64,000 bases of DNA from Flavobacterium sp. 1 (GTDB lineage: Bacteria; Bacteroidota; Bacteroidia; Flavobacteriales; Flavobacteriaceae): positions 1-64,000 of the forward strand of contig NZ_PGER01000001.1 in NCBI RefSeq assembly GCF_002797935.1, written 5' to 3'. Each line of letters begins with the position of its first letter. Positions within the stretch are counted from its first letter, which is position 1. The notes beneath the pieces are model-generated. The model searched no databases and was not told where the DNA came from. It was given only the letters and a program-made list of their open reading frames with translations. Below are positions 8,480 to 17,476 of the stretch, one piece after another. A program made the position numbers and the translations under genes.

Positions 8480-9793
8480 TTAAAATACTTTTACCTTCCC
8501 AGTAACAACCGCATCTATCAAACTCATTTTATACTCCTTCAACTTCTCAATCTCTTGCTTTTTTAGGGAAATGGCTGTGTCAATTTTTTTTGTAGAATTA
8601 TCTAAATGATTTACTATTTCTAATTGTTCTTTTTTTGGTGGAACTAAAACTGATAATTCTTTTAAAATAGATTGAGTTATACTGTAAACTTTTACTCCCT
8701 TTACTTTTGCTTGTATTTGACTTCTAAAAACAAGTGAGTCAAATTCATAAGCAATAAATCTAGAAATTATATTATCACTTGGTCTTGCAATCACTGTATG
8801 ATAGCCCGCAAATACTTGCTCTTTACTATTTAAATATGTAAAATTTCCAGATCCTTGTAAATCTTCGGATGTGTCTGCAAATACAAAATCATCTTCATTT
8901 ATTAATGAACTTGAATTATTTATTAAGTAATCTGGATGAACACATTTCAGTTTATGGATTTCTGGATTTACTTCAAAACCAAATTTTGAATGTATTTCTC
9001 CATAATTAACACAGAATATCCCTTCGTCAGTTAAATTTTCCTTTGTTATAGTTAATCCTTTGCCAAGTTTGAAAGTGTTTCTAAATCTTTTAATTTCCCA
9101 ATGCTTCGGAATCTCCCCAATCCATTCTACACCACTTTCTTTTAGTTTTATATTTGGAATTAAACCTCTTGTAACCGTTTTATGAATCAGAATTTGACGA
9201 CGTTCTTTCAGCAGTTCTATTTGTTTTTGCTTGATGGTAATGGCTTGGTCTATCTTGGCGGTTTTATCGTCAAGGAAATTGGCTATTGCGGTTTGTTCTT
9301 CTATTGGAGGAAAAGGAAATTGAAATCTTCTAAAATCAAGATAACTAATGTTTTGACGTAGTCCAGAACCTAAACCGTATATGATTTTATTATTATCGAT
9401 TGATCGAAAAAAATAGTGATAAAACTTAGAATTAGCTTTTGATCTAAATCTTAAATTTAAATAAGCATTAGTTATAATTCCTTCATATTCAGAAATGGAA
9501 CTTCTTAAACTTACAGTGTCATTTTGCAAATCAGTTGGTCTGAAAATTAAGTCACCTTTATTAACAAACTGATACGTTTCAAAAGATTCAGGTACAAGAC
9601 CAGTTAATTCATTTTCTCGTTTAACTCTAATATTTCCATAACTCAACGACAGAACAGTATTTCTAACCATTCCCTTGTTTCTGTCTTTATTTTCATAGAT
9701 AAAGCTTAGACCAGGCAGTACTTCCCAATGTTCTGGAATATCACTTAACCATTCAACACCGCTATTTTTATACTTGTCGTATTTTTTCATCAT
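8480..9793 (-). CDS. hsdS: Type I restriction enzyme, specificity subunit HsdS
   Basis: HsdS chooses the bipartite DNA target for both methylation and cleavage. The 437 residues hold two target recognition domains, each opened by a SGVEW-x-IP-HWE signature (near residues 12-25 and 218-232). Each is followed by a conserved helical spacer with the EQ--I--LD pattern: PIEEQTAIANFLDDKTAKID and PPKKEQLEIVNHLDNSTKKI. The internal repeat is complete, so both half-sites should be read. The start codon lies directly after the hsdM stop. The recognition sequence cannot be told from this protein alone. Confidence 0.95.
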   Translation of the reverse strand: MMKKYDKYKNSGVEWLSDIPEHWEVLPGLSFIYENKDRNKGMVRNTVLSLSYGNIRVKRENELTGLVPESFETYQFVNKGDLIFRPTDLQNDTVSLRSSISEYEGIITNAYLNLRFRSKANSKFYHYFFRSIDNNKIIYGLGSGLRQNISYLDFRRFQFPFPPIEEQTAIANFLDDKTAKIDQAITIKQKQIELLKERRQILIHKTVTRGLIPNIKLKESGVEWIGEIPKHWEIKRFRNTFKLGKGLTITKENLTDEGIFCVNYGEIHSKFGFEVNPEIHKLKCVHPDYLINNSSSLINEDDFVFADTSEDLQGSGNFTYLNSKEQVFAGYHTVIARPSDNIISRFIAYEFDSLVFRSQIQAKVKGVKVYSITQSILKELSVLVPPKKEQLEIVNHLDNSTKKIDTAISLKKQEIEKLKEYKMSLIDAVVTGKVKVF

Positions 9794-12142
9794 TTACAAG
9801 TTTAAAATTTCGGCAATTAAACCATCACTTAGTTTTTCTAAATCAACAATGTCTTTTGTAACTTCTGCAATATCACGCAAAGGTTTGTGTTTGTAAAAAT
9901 ATTTATTAAAACTTATTTCATAACCAATTTTGGTAGCATCAAGGTTAATCCAAGCTTCTTCTACGTGAGGTTTTACTTCCCGTAAAAAGTAACCATGAAT
10001 GTCTTCTTTGAGCGGTATGTTTTCGGTATCACGTAAATCGCTTTCCGTTTCATAAGTTAGGTATTCCCCTTTTTTGGGTGTTGGGAAATAGCCATAATCA
10101 GGCAATTCTTTTTCTTTACAATTCAAATGTGTCAAGACTTTTTCTAATTTATCTCCGGTTAACTTTACAATGCTTTTTACCACTTTTTCGGCTTCGGCAT
10201 CATAGTAACTTACAGCATTGAGTATCATATTTTTCTCTGAAGCAGAAAGTTTCATTTTTTCAGATTTGATTGCCTCGTCAACCTGCGTGCGAAATTTGTT
10301 GAAATCAGTAAATTCTTTTGTTCCTATTTTTTGTAGTAATTGCGAACCATTGTCCAATAAGGATTTTTGCTTTTCCCAAAGCGTTTTACTGGTCAGTGCT
10401 GTTTCTTGTTTACTGTTTAAATTTAGTTCCTGTTTTTCTGCCCAATGTATTAGCTCTTTTTTATGTTTTTCAATATCGGTATAAACCTCTGCACCATACG
10501 TTTCATAAGCATAAGCCATGGCTTCTTTTAGCGACTTATCATAGCGTAATTCTTCAATCCTTTCTTTGGTGAATTGTGCTTTTAAACGTTTTGGTCTTTC
10601 GATAGTCACTTTGTGATAACCAAAATCGCTGTTATCAAATACTTTTGAGGCAATACCGTCGTCTGTACTTCGTTCAATTGGTTTTAAATCGGTATAGGTC
10701 TTTACTATTTCTGTAATGTGCTCAGGTGCAAATTCACAGTTTTTGTTTCCTAAATTCTTGCGCAGTTTGCGATAGAGTTGTCCAGCATCAATCAGTTGCA
10801 CTTTGCCTTTTCTGTTGGCTGTTTTGTTGTTGCTCAATATCCAAACATAAGTGGTAATACCGGTATTGTAAAACAAGTTGTTGGGCATTTGTACAATGGC
10901 TTCCAACCAGTCGTTCTCAATAATATAACGGCGGATGTTGCTTTCGCCACCACCGGCATCTCCGGTAAATAAGCTACTTCCGTTATGTACAGAGGCAATT
11001 CGAGTTCCTGCTGGACTTTGTGAAAGCGGTTTCATTTTACTGACCATTTCCATCAGGAATAACAACTGCCCATCTGAAGAACGCGGAATAGCATCGGCAT
11101 CTTCTTCAACACCCCCATAGTTTTTCAGACGAATTTGAAAACGGGAATCAATTACATCTTTTCCGTCCTTAATGTATTTTTGTTCACTTGCCCATGATTT
11201 CCCATAGGGCGGATTGGACAACATAAAATCGAAAGTAGTTCCCCTAAATTCATCAGTAGACAAGGTAGAACCTACACGGATATTCTCGGGATTATTCCCT
11301 TTAATCATCATATCCGATTTGCAAATCGCATAGGTTTCATCGTTGATTTCCTTACCGTACAAATACACATCGGAGTTTACCGCACGTATTTCTCCTTCTT
11401 CATCTTTAATGAAATTTTGAGCTTCGGTAAGCATACCACCACTACCACATGCCGGATCATAAATCGTCATGACGGGAGGAAGATTGTTCTTGATTGGATC
11501 AAAAATAATATGGGTCATTAGGTCAATAACTTCACGAGGCGTAAAGTGCTCTCCGGCTTCCTCGTTGTTATCTTCATTGAATTTTCGGATTAACTCTTCG
11601 AAAACATATCCCATTCCCAAGTTGGAAAGAGCATGTAATTTACGACCATTGCTATCATTTTTCTCAAAAGGCGTAAGATTGATATCGGGAGAAGTAAATT
11701 TTTCCAACACGTCAAGTAAAACATCCTTGGTAGCCATGTGTCGGATTTGGCTTTTGAGTTTGAATTTTTCAATGATTTCTTTTACGTTGCCACTAAAACC
11801 ATTAAGGTAATCTTCAAAATTAGCTTGTAATAATTGTTGGCTGTTGGTAGCAGTATCGTGCAAACGTTGTAACGTCCATTCGCTTACATTGTAGAATACA
11901 TAGCCAGAAGCTTCTCTCAATCCATTTTCATCCCATTCCGTAAAGCCAGCTTCATCACGTTGAAAAGTCAATTCTTCCATTACTGCATCTTTTGTTGGCT
12001 CAAGCAAAGCATCCAATCTACGTAAAACAACCATAGGCAATATTACATCACGGTATTTTCCTCGAACGTAAACATCTCGCAAACAATCATCTGCTATTGA
12101 CCATATAAAAGAAACTAATTTATTGTGTACGGCTGTATTCAT
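9794..12142 (-). CDS. hsdM: Type I restriction enzyme, methyltransferase subunit HsdM
   Basis: HsdM is the N6-adenine methyltransferase of the type I complex. Counting from the ATG at 12142, the 782-residue protein has the helical HsdM N-terminal domain, the SAM-binding motif DPACGSGG at 229-236 and the catalytic NPPY at 310-313. A longer frame to 12181 exists but is rejected: family members start at MNTAVHNK, and a good promoter (12170-12200) lies inside that extension. The C-terminal region is longer than in short HsdM proteins, as in many Bacteroidota members. The gene is first in the operon and tight against hsdS. Confidence 0.95.
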   Translation of the reverse strand: MNTAVHNKLVSFIWSIADDCLRDVYVRGKYRDVILPMVVLRRLDALLEPTKDAVMEELTFQRDEAGFTEWDENGLREASGYVFYNVSEWTLQRLHDTATNSQQLLQANFEDYLNGFSGNVKEIIEKFKLKSQIRHMATKDVLLDVLEKFTSPDINLTPFEKNDSNGRKLHALSNLGMGYVFEELIRKFNEDNNEEAGEHFTPREVIDLMTHIIFDPIKNNLPPVMTIYDPACGSGGMLTEAQNFIKDEEGEIRAVNSDVYLYGKEINDETYAICKSDMMIKGNNPENIRVGSTLSTDEFRGTTFDFMLSNPPYGKSWASEQKYIKDGKDVIDSRFQIRLKNYGGVEEDADAIPRSSDGQLLFLMEMVSKMKPLSQSPAGTRIASVHNGSSLFTGDAGGGESNIRRYIIENDWLEAIVQMPNNLFYNTGITTYVWILSNNKTANRKGKVQLIDAGQLYRKLRKNLGNKNCEFAPEHITEIVKTYTDLKPIERSTDDGIASKVFDNSDFGYHKVTIERPKRLKAQFTKERIEELRYDKSLKEAMAYAYETYGAEVYTDIEKHKKELIHWAEKQELNLNSKQETALTSKTLWEKQKSLLDNGSQLLQKIGTKEFTDFNKFRTQVDEAIKSEKMKLSASEKNMILNAVSYYDAEAEKVVKSIVKLTGDKLEKVLTHLNCKEKELPDYGYFPTPKKGEYLTYETESDLRDTENIPLKEDIHGYFLREVKPHVEEAWINLDATKIGYEISFNKYFYKHKPLRDIAEVTKDIVDLEKLSDGLIAEILNL

Positions 12143-12497
12143 TTTTAATTTTAGTATTTCGTAATCAACCAAACGTATCAAAATTAAATGAGTTTAACAA
12201 GTTTAATTTGAATGCAAATTCCACTGATATTGACCACCCAATTCACGCAGTTGCATATGTCCATACTAAAGCTTATTTTCTCTTTTGGCTGGAGAATTAT
12301 TTAAACTTTTCAAAAAGCTCAAGAAATTATTTTCAATGTCTTTTGAAAGTATAAGTTTTTTAAAATCAAATGAATAAATTACAGAAAAAAGAAGCGTACT
12401 TTTTCAAAAATTATACTTTTAAAGCCCACGAAATTCTGACCTTCTTTGGGAAGATTTTTGTGTATATCTTGGGGGAGTCACGGCAACCAAAAACTAT
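12143..12497. other. Intergenic region upstream of hsdM
   Basis: No gene is seen. It holds the hsdM promoter at 12170-12200. The rest is AT-rich, with no clear repeat. Confidence 0.6.
12170..12200 (-). promoter_or_regulatory. Flavobacterial-type promoter of hsdM
   Basis: On the minus strand, TTG (12200-12198) is followed by a 20-base spacer and TACGTTTG (12177-12170). This matches the Bacteroidota consensus TTG-N(17-23)-TAnnTTTG and lies about 28 bases before the hsdM ATG. Confidence 0.6.
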
Positions 12498-12755
12498 TTA
12501 ATTCTTTGTGCTAACGAGAGTAATAGTATCGGTGAGATTATGATTTGAAATATAATTCAAAACAAAATGTTCTGCTTCTTTTTTATTCTCAGGGGCAGTA
12601 GAAAATGAGTTAAGATAAAAGTCTTCATTTTCATCAGCAATGTGAATGATTTCAGTGTACTTCTTAGCAATTAATGCGCCTTTTAATTTCAATACTTTAA
12701 GTTCGTCACCGTTGCCAATTTCCTTTCTCACACGGAGTTTAATAATCTTGTCCAT
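12498..12755 (-). CDS. Small unknown protein upstream of the R-M operon
   Basis: An 85-residue protein of unknown function. It begins with a basic beta-like stretch (MDKIIKLRVRKEIG) and is acidic in the middle. It lies between the XRE regulator and hsdM on the same strand, about 100 bases from the regulator and over 350 from hsdM. The start codon and length look natural. No toxin or antitoxin family is recognised. It could be an island housekeeping gene. Confidence 0.55.
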   Translation of the reverse strand: MDKIIKLRVRKEIGNGDELKVLKLKGALIAKKYTEIIHIADENEDFYLNSFSTAPENKKEAEHFVLNYISNHNLTDTITLVSTKN

Positions 12756-12862
12756 TTTGTTGGGTTTTATTATAGTTGCACCATGAAATAAAAATATTCT
12801 GAAACAAAAAAGAGACCCTGTCTAGAGTCTCATTTTTGGAATTAATTTGCCATCTATAAAGG

Positions 12863-13264
12863 TTATTTCCCTTTTAGTAATTTTTCCAAATATTCGACTT
12901 TATCTTTTTCAGCTTGAACTAATCGTTCGTAAAGTTCTACAACTTTGTCTAATGGATTGAAATTAGGATGATAACTTTCAGTCTTTAAAATTGCTATGCC
13001 ATTATCATTGGTATTAAATGTATTATTAATTATATTTAGTATGGCATCCTCTGAAAAATTTTTAATCGCTTCAGGTGTTACACCAAGAGCTTTTGCAACT
13101 TCTACAAGTTTTTCTTCATCTATCGTTTCGCTATTCTCCATAGCAGATATCGCCTGTTGGTTAGTCCCCAAAGCCTGCGCCAATGCTTCTTGTTTCATGT
13201 CTCGAAGTTCACGAATACGGCTAATTTTTCGCCCTATATGATTTGGTTTTGTCAATGTGCTCAT
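12863..13264 (-). CDS. XRE-family transcriptional regulator
   Basis: A 133-residue DNA-binding protein. The helix-turn-helix is clear at about residues 12-66: KQEALAQALGTNQQAISAME, then a second half typical of Cro/CI proteins (EKLVEVAKALGVTPEAI). The C-terminal part is a short helix-rich tail ending in YERLVQAEKDKVEYLEKLLK, probably a dimerising coiled coil. This architecture is common in Bacteroidota mobile elements. It sits between the R-M operon and the divergent HEPN cassette and could control either one, like the C proteins of R-M systems. That is inference. Confidence 0.85.
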   Translation of the reverse strand: MSTLTKPNHIGRKISRIRELRDMKQEALAQALGTNQQAISAMENSETIDEEKLVEVAKALGVTPEAIKNFSEDAILNIINNTFNTNDNGIAILKTESYHPNFNPLDKVVELYERLVQAEKDKVEYLEKLLKGK

Positions 13265-13268
13265 AGTT

Positions 13269-13302
13269 CAAAGATAATAATTAGGAATAAAAAAATAAGC
13301 AA
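13269..13302 (-). promoter_or_regulatory. Promoter of the XRE regulator
   Basis: TTG (13302-13300), a 23-base spacer and TATCTTTG (13276-13269) on the minus strand fit the flavobacterial consensus at its widest spacing. The -7 box ends only five bases before the ATG, so the transcript may be leaderless. Confidence 0.45.
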
Positions 13303-13434
13303 TCCGTAAAAAACATATTCAGTCCTGTAGGATACAGACCAAAATGATTCGGTACAGTACTCAATCTGATTTACTTGCATGTAATAAACAAAAATACAAT
13401 TTTTCGGATAATTATTAATTAAAAATTTAAAATT

Positions 13435-14310
13435 ATGAATGCAATTGAATTCTCACAGCAAAAAGAGTTGAAGGAAGTAATTACAAGCCACATTAAAACA
13501 TCTGCCATTTATTGTTTTGGCAGGCAGGAAACAGCTTATAGTTCGAGCAGGAAAATTTATCCTGATAAAGAACTGCAAAAGGAACATAGTCATTTATACC
13601 TCTTAGTTTTTGTACATGAAACCAAAGAAAATGCGGGCAGTAATATAAGTGATAAGATAAAAGCAAAGACTCAGGGCTCTTTTACTGCTACTGTTCTTAT
13701 ACACCACGTACAGAGTCTTAAAGACCTCTGCCAAGACCAGCAGTTTTTCTTTTGGCAGATCATGCAGGAAGGTGAGCTGTTATTTCAAGATATTAACAAG
13801 CCTCCTTATTTAAATATTAGCGAAACTCCAAAAAGAAATTTAAAATCCACATCGCATTATATAGCATGGAGGAAGAATAATATTGCTACAATCTGGGGCT
13901 GGGTCTATAATGATGATGATGCTTCTAGTTCGGATGAAGTGAAAATGTCCGCTCTTCATCAAATAGTGGAGCAAATCTGTTTGTCTTTGATCCGTGCCTT
14001 TATAGGCTACACTCCTAATCATTTTGCATTAGAGTACTTATTTAATCTCTGCGAATACTTTACTACCATAACTACAGACTTTTTCCCCCGACAAACTCAG
14101 GAAGACAAATCCATATTTAAACTTCTTAGGCAACAACCCAACACGTTACGCTTTAGTAAGGCTAACGATGTTGATTATTTATATTATCAGGTAGTGGAAG
14201 AAAGATGCAAAAAATTTAAAAATCAAGCGGAAATTTTGATACAAAATGAAATAAACCGACAAAATGAAGTTCAAAATGAACCCGAGAAAACCGATAAAGA
14301 ACCTGTATAA
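13435..14310 (+). CDS. HEPN-domain protein with NTase-like N-terminal part
   Basis: A 291-residue protein of a family frequent on Bacteroidota integrative elements. The N-terminal half (to about residue 115) looks like a degenerate nucleotidyltransferase fold: IYCFGRQE, then HLYLLVFV and FFFWQIMQEGELLFQD, but without the GS and DxD catalytic motif. The C-terminal half has the HEPN look: ALHQIVEQICLSLIRAFIGY, then TPNHFALEYLF. A canonical RxxxxxH RNase motif is not obvious, so activity is uncertain. It leads a plus-strand cassette, and the next gene starts 3 bases after its stop. A toxin-antitoxin or RNA-sensing role would be inference. Confidence 0.6.
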   Translation: MNAIEFSQQKELKEVITSHIKTSAIYCFGRQETAYSSSRKIYPDKELQKEHSHLYLLVFVHETKENAGSNISDKIKAKTQGSFTATVLIHHVQSLKDLCQDQQFFFWQIMQEGELLFQDINKPPYLNISETPKRNLKSTSHYIAWRKNNIATIWGWVYNDDDASSSDEVKMSALHQIVEQICLSLIRAFIGYTPNHFALEYLFNLCEYFTTITTDFFPRQTQEDKSIFKLLRQQPNTLRFSKANDVDYLYYQVVEERCKKFKNQAEILIQNEINRQNEVQNEPEKTDKEPV

Positions 14311-14313
14311 ATT

Positions 14314-14859
14314 ATGGAAAAGAATAGAATATCCTTTGAATCTATTTTTTGGGCAGGTCATGAGATTAAAAGTTCTTCTCAAGTGCTGGAGGCTTTTTTT
14401 GATTTTGCCCATCTTGATTGCTATAAAGAGATACTGTGCGAAGCATTTTTATATGTCCATAAAAAGAAAGTATATAAAAAAGATTATCCCGGACAGGTCA
14501 TTGTTTTCTATACTGCTCTGCGCTCTTTTCTTAAAGTCTGTTTTCTTTTGCAGTACAAAAACAAAAAATGGAAATTGAAAAACTCATCGGACTGTAAGTC
14601 AAAACTTCATCTGGCTTCCTTGACAATGGAAGAATATGAGAATCCTTTCCTTGTATTTCAAAGAGCATTTGCAGAGAAAACCATCGATGAATTCGAATTT
14701 TTCCTATTTGAAGTTATACACCTGTCACTGTCTCGATGCACCGAAGAATTTGATTATGACTTGATCACACCCTACATCTATTTAATCAAAATGCTGGATG
14801 CAAGCCAGCTTATGCGTGAAAGAGGGATTGAAAAGATCAAAAATAATGTACAGTCTTAA
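14314..14859 (+). CDS. Unknown protein, second gene of HEPN cassette
   Basis: 181 residues, no recognised family. It is rich in aromatic residues and helices, and soluble by appearance. The ATG lies 3 bases after the stop of the HEPN gene, so the two are coupled and the products probably act together. Its size and helix content would suit an antitoxin or a second HEPN-like helical bundle, but no motif supports either. Confidence 0.6.
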   Translation: MEKNRISFESIFWAGHEIKSSSQVLEAFFDFAHLDCYKEILCEAFLYVHKKKVYKKDYPGQVIVFYTALRSFLKVCFLLQYKNKKWKLKNSSDCKSKLHLASLTMEEYENPFLVFQRAFAEKTIDEFEFFLFEVIHLSLSRCTEEFDYDLITPYIYLIKMLDASQLMRERGIEKIKNNVQS

Positions 14860-14929
14860 AGATAACATATCCAGTAGCGGACTATAGTATCTGCACATTC
14901 TCAACTGTAATAACGACAATTTTTTAGAT

Positions 14930-15559
14930 ATGAAAAACAATAAAAATTTTAAGAAAGAAAAAATACTTGTAAAATCAGTAGAACAAGCAAAGACAGCTTT
15001 GCATATGCTTCTGCAGAATTCAAAAAAGAATCTCGAAAACGGGATTTCAGAACTTCTCGATAAATTGAAAAATCCCATACTCGATTTGCTACTTGACAGA
15101 TATCCCGACCTCCTGCAGGAATACGATTTGGAAGAATTGCTTTCAGGTGATCTTGAAATCATTGATTCGGAGACACAGGACGTCAAGACAGCAGGACTGC
15201 TGTCGTGCCTGCAATTGCTGATACATTTTTGTTATGAACTAAAAGAAAATCCAAATCCAAATGATAAGCGTTTTGATAGTCTCAGGTATATTTTAAAGTC
15301 GATTACCTGCTCCGAGTTCGTGCATGAACTGCTCTATGTTGTTATATCGCTGGTTGGAACAGACTACTACCAAAAGTTTCAGCAGAGAATACAAAACTTA
15401 AATTTTGATTCAGAAAGCGCAATAGAACTGGAAAGCGATCCTGAATTGCATGAACATATTGACCTGATGACATGGTTTGCGTTAGTGAGGCTATTTTTAG
15501 AATCGGTTTATACTTATTTCAATAGTCCTGATAAAAACTTCAAAAACACAACATGGTGA
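14930..15559 (+). CDS. Unknown protein, third gene of HEPN cassette
   Basis: 209 residues, no recognised family. The first 30 residues are strongly basic (MKNNKNFKKEKILVKSVEQA). Several amphipathic helices follow, with an acidic patch near EYDLEELLSGDLEIIDSE. No signal peptide or membrane segment is clear. It starts 70 bases after the second gene on the same strand and is probably in the same transcript. Confidence 0.55.
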   Translation: MKNNKNFKKEKILVKSVEQAKTALHMLLQNSKKNLENGISELLDKLKNPILDLLLDRYPDLLQEYDLEELLSGDLEIIDSETQDVKTAGLLSCLQLLIHFCYELKENPNPNDKRFDSLRYILKSITCSEFVHELLYVVISLVGTDYYQKFQQRIQNLNFDSESAIELESDPELHEHIDLMTWFALVRLFLESVYTYFNSPDKNFKNTTW

Positions 15560-15610
15560 AACTCCAAAAAGTCCACTATTTAAATAATTAATCGATTTAA
15601 AATAAAGATT

Positions 15611-15952
15611 ATGGAAAAAGATAAAATCAAATTAAATGAGTTCATAGAGAACCCAGAGCATTATTTTGTATTGCTCAAGCCAGCATTAGAAACAAGAAAT
15701 GACATACACGTTATTGAAATTAGCGTAGAAGGATATAGAGACCTATTTTGTATGATAATGGATTTGCTTAAAACAGCAAAATTTGCTTTAGACGGAATTG
15801 AAGTCAGTATTGAGAATACAAAAAATACTGAAAGATATGTTGGAAGTCTTTTAAGAATAATAGAAATGCTGATTCCATTGGAAGAGGCAGAATTGCTGGA
15901 TATGCTTTACGTAAAACATTTAAATGAAAAAAATAAGAGTGATTCCAATTAA
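15611..15952 (+). CDS. Unknown small protein, fourth gene of HEPN cassette
   Basis: 113 residues, no recognised family, mostly helical and acidic. It follows the third gene by 51 bases with an AAAGATT-ATG start context, and a terminator-like hairpin comes 24 bases after its stop. It closes the cassette. Confidence 0.5.
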   Translation: MEKDKIKLNEFIENPEHYFVLLKPALETRNDIHVIEISVEGYRDLFCMIMDLLKTAKFALDGIEVSIENTKNTERYVGSLLRIIEMLIPLEEAELLDMLYVKHLNEKNKSDSN

Positions 15953-15975
15953 CTTGTTTCCAATTGTAATTTTAA

Positions 15976-16000
15976 TAAAACGCCGACTTTGGAGGCGTTT
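15976..16000 (+). terminator. Terminator of the HEPN cassette
   Basis: AAAACGCC and GGCGTTTT pair around a short loop, directly after the fourth cassette gene. Confidence 0.6.
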
Positions 16001-16017
16001 TCCAGCCCCCTGCAGGG

Positions 16018-16071
16018 GCAAGTTGTTTTGAGATGCTGAATTCATTTCAAGCATCTCAAAACACAACTTGC
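16018..16071. repeat. Large inverted repeat
   Basis: GCAAGTTGTTTTGAGATGCT is mirrored by a right arm of about 22 bases with a two-base insertion, around a loop of about 12 bases. It lies between the HEPN cassette terminator and the first insertion sequence. No known element is assigned. It could be a strong terminator or a nick/processing hairpin of the mobile element. Confidence 0.5.
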
Positions 16072-16110
16072 TGGTTTCCTGCGAAACCATTTTTAGAGAT
16101 AGATTTAATT

Positions 16111-16137
16111 GAAAGGGCTTGATGCCCTTTTTTTTGG
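16111..16137 (+). terminator. Terminator-like hairpin
   Basis: AAAGGGC and GCCCTTT pair around a short loop, followed by T residues. It is the second strong hairpin after the HEPN cassette. Confidence 0.5.
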
Positions 16138-16225
16138 CAAATGAAAAATCCACCTGAAATAGCGGATTTTTTTTATTTATTAGAGTTTTAGAACTTCTCA
16201 TTAATTCGTCCTATAACTTTTTCAA

Positions 16226-17476
16226 TATAAAATTAAAAACAACAAAACCAGGAAGGGATTTATTAATGATTATTATAGTAAATTAATCACATCAAATTCT
16301 TCAATTGACCTATAGCCTAAAAATGAATGCCTTCTTTTTTTATTATACCAATTTTCAATGTATTCGTATACTTCGGCTCTCATCTGTTTTCTCGGCAGAA
16401 GTTTGTTTCGATCAATTAATTCTTTTTTAAAAGAGCTGAAAAAGCTTTCGGAAACGGCATTGTCAGTATGATTTTGTTTACCGCTCATACTGCGTCTAAC
16501 ACACTTATAAGAGTCTAATGTATTAGTGAAAATTTTATTAGCATATTGAACACCTCTATCAGAATGGAAGATTAAATCTTTAGTGATTCCCCTGCTATTT
16601 ACTGCCATTTCCCAAGCGGGCAAGGTTGTTGCTTTAGTACTCATTTTTGTACTTAAACTCCATCCTATTATTTTCCTATCAAATAAATCCATAACAATGG
16701 TAAGATATAAAAAGCCTTTGGTTGTTTGTATATATGTTATATCTGAAACCCAAGCTTTAGCAGGCTCAATAGCTGTAAATTGTCTATTTAAAACATTTGG
16801 AACTACATAGTGATTATGATGTGAGTCAGTTGTTACCTTATAATTTCTCCTAACTTTACTACGTAAACCCAACATTCTCATATAAAATTTCACTGACGAG
16901 TTTTTTATTTTAAATCCTCTGCTTTGAAGTTCTTTAGTAATTTTGGCACATCCATATCTTTGCTTAAATTCATAAAATAATGATATAATCTCCTGTTTTA
17001 ATAAAATTACTCGAGACTCTGTATCTGTAAGCTCTTGTTTTTTTCTTCTATAATATGTGGTCTCCGACACTTCTAATACAGCTAACATTTTTGCAATTGA
17101 AAATTCAGATTTATTGTTTTCAATGAATCGTTTAGTCATTATTTTTCCTTGTGAAACATATTTTGTTCCTTTTTTTAAAATTTTCAGCGTAATTTTTGCA
17201 TCTTTAATTTTTCTTTCAAGCTCGGTAATGACGGCTTGTTCGGGAGTCAATTTTGGATGACCACTTCCACAAAAACTTCCTGTTCCAAATTTTTCAAAGT
17301 CTTGTCGCCATTTGTACAAGTAATCTGGAGCTATTCCTAACTCTCTTGCAAAACTTGCAATTTTCCCCTTGTCTCGCTCATAACTTAATTTAACTGCATT
17401 TTCTTTGAAAGTACGTTCGTATTTTTTCATAGTCTGAAGTTTGATAATTTATAGTAGAATTTCTTTTTAATTTACA
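16226..17476 (-). mobile_element. IS3-family insertion sequence
   Basis: The right end is inferred at 17476, where the second transposase frame breaks off. The end sequence on the minus strand, TGTAAATTAAAAAG, resembles the plus-strand sequence near 16226 (TATAAAATTAAAAAC), a weak terminal inverted repeat. The size, about 1.25 kb, fits the family. A target duplication was not found, which agrees with a deletion next to the left end. Confidence 0.55.
16273..17430 (-). CDS. IS3-family transposase, single ORF
   Basis: A 385-residue transposase. The N-terminal helix-turn-helix (about 1-60) contains ARELGIAPDYLYKWRQDFEK. An integrase core follows with the DDE triad complete: D230 in WVSDITYI, D291 in HSDRGVQY and E328 in AVSESFF. 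The C-terminal NKKRRHSFLGYRS is typical. Most IS3 members make this protein by frameshifting between two frames; here one frame spans all of it. It is intact and potentially active. Confidence 0.93.
   Translation of the reverse strand: MKKYERTFKENAVKLSYERDKGKIASFARELGIAPDYLYKWRQDFEKFGTGSFCGSGHPKLTPEQAVITELERKIKDAKITLKILKKGTKYVSQGKIMTKRFIENNKSEFSIAKMLAVLEVSETTYYRRKKQELTDTESRVILLKQEIISLFYEFKQRYGCAKITKELQSRGFKIKNSSVKFYMRMLGLRSKVRRNYKVTTDSHHNHYVVPNVLNRQFTAIEPAKAWVSDITYIQTTKGFLYLTIVMDLFDRKIIGWSLSTKMSTKATTLPAWEMAVNSRGITKDLIFHSDRGVQYANKIFTNTLDSYKCVRRSMSGKQNHTDNAVSESFFSSFKKELIDRNKLLPRKQMRAEVYEYIENWYNKKRRHSFLGYRSIEEFDVINLL

Noticed and set aside
10218..11810. Several plus-strand frames opposite hsdM
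   Set aside because: Shadows of the hsdM coding sequence, without their own start signals or family patterns.
12143..12181. Longer HsdM start at 12181
   Set aside because: The extension contains the promoter and does not match family N-termini.
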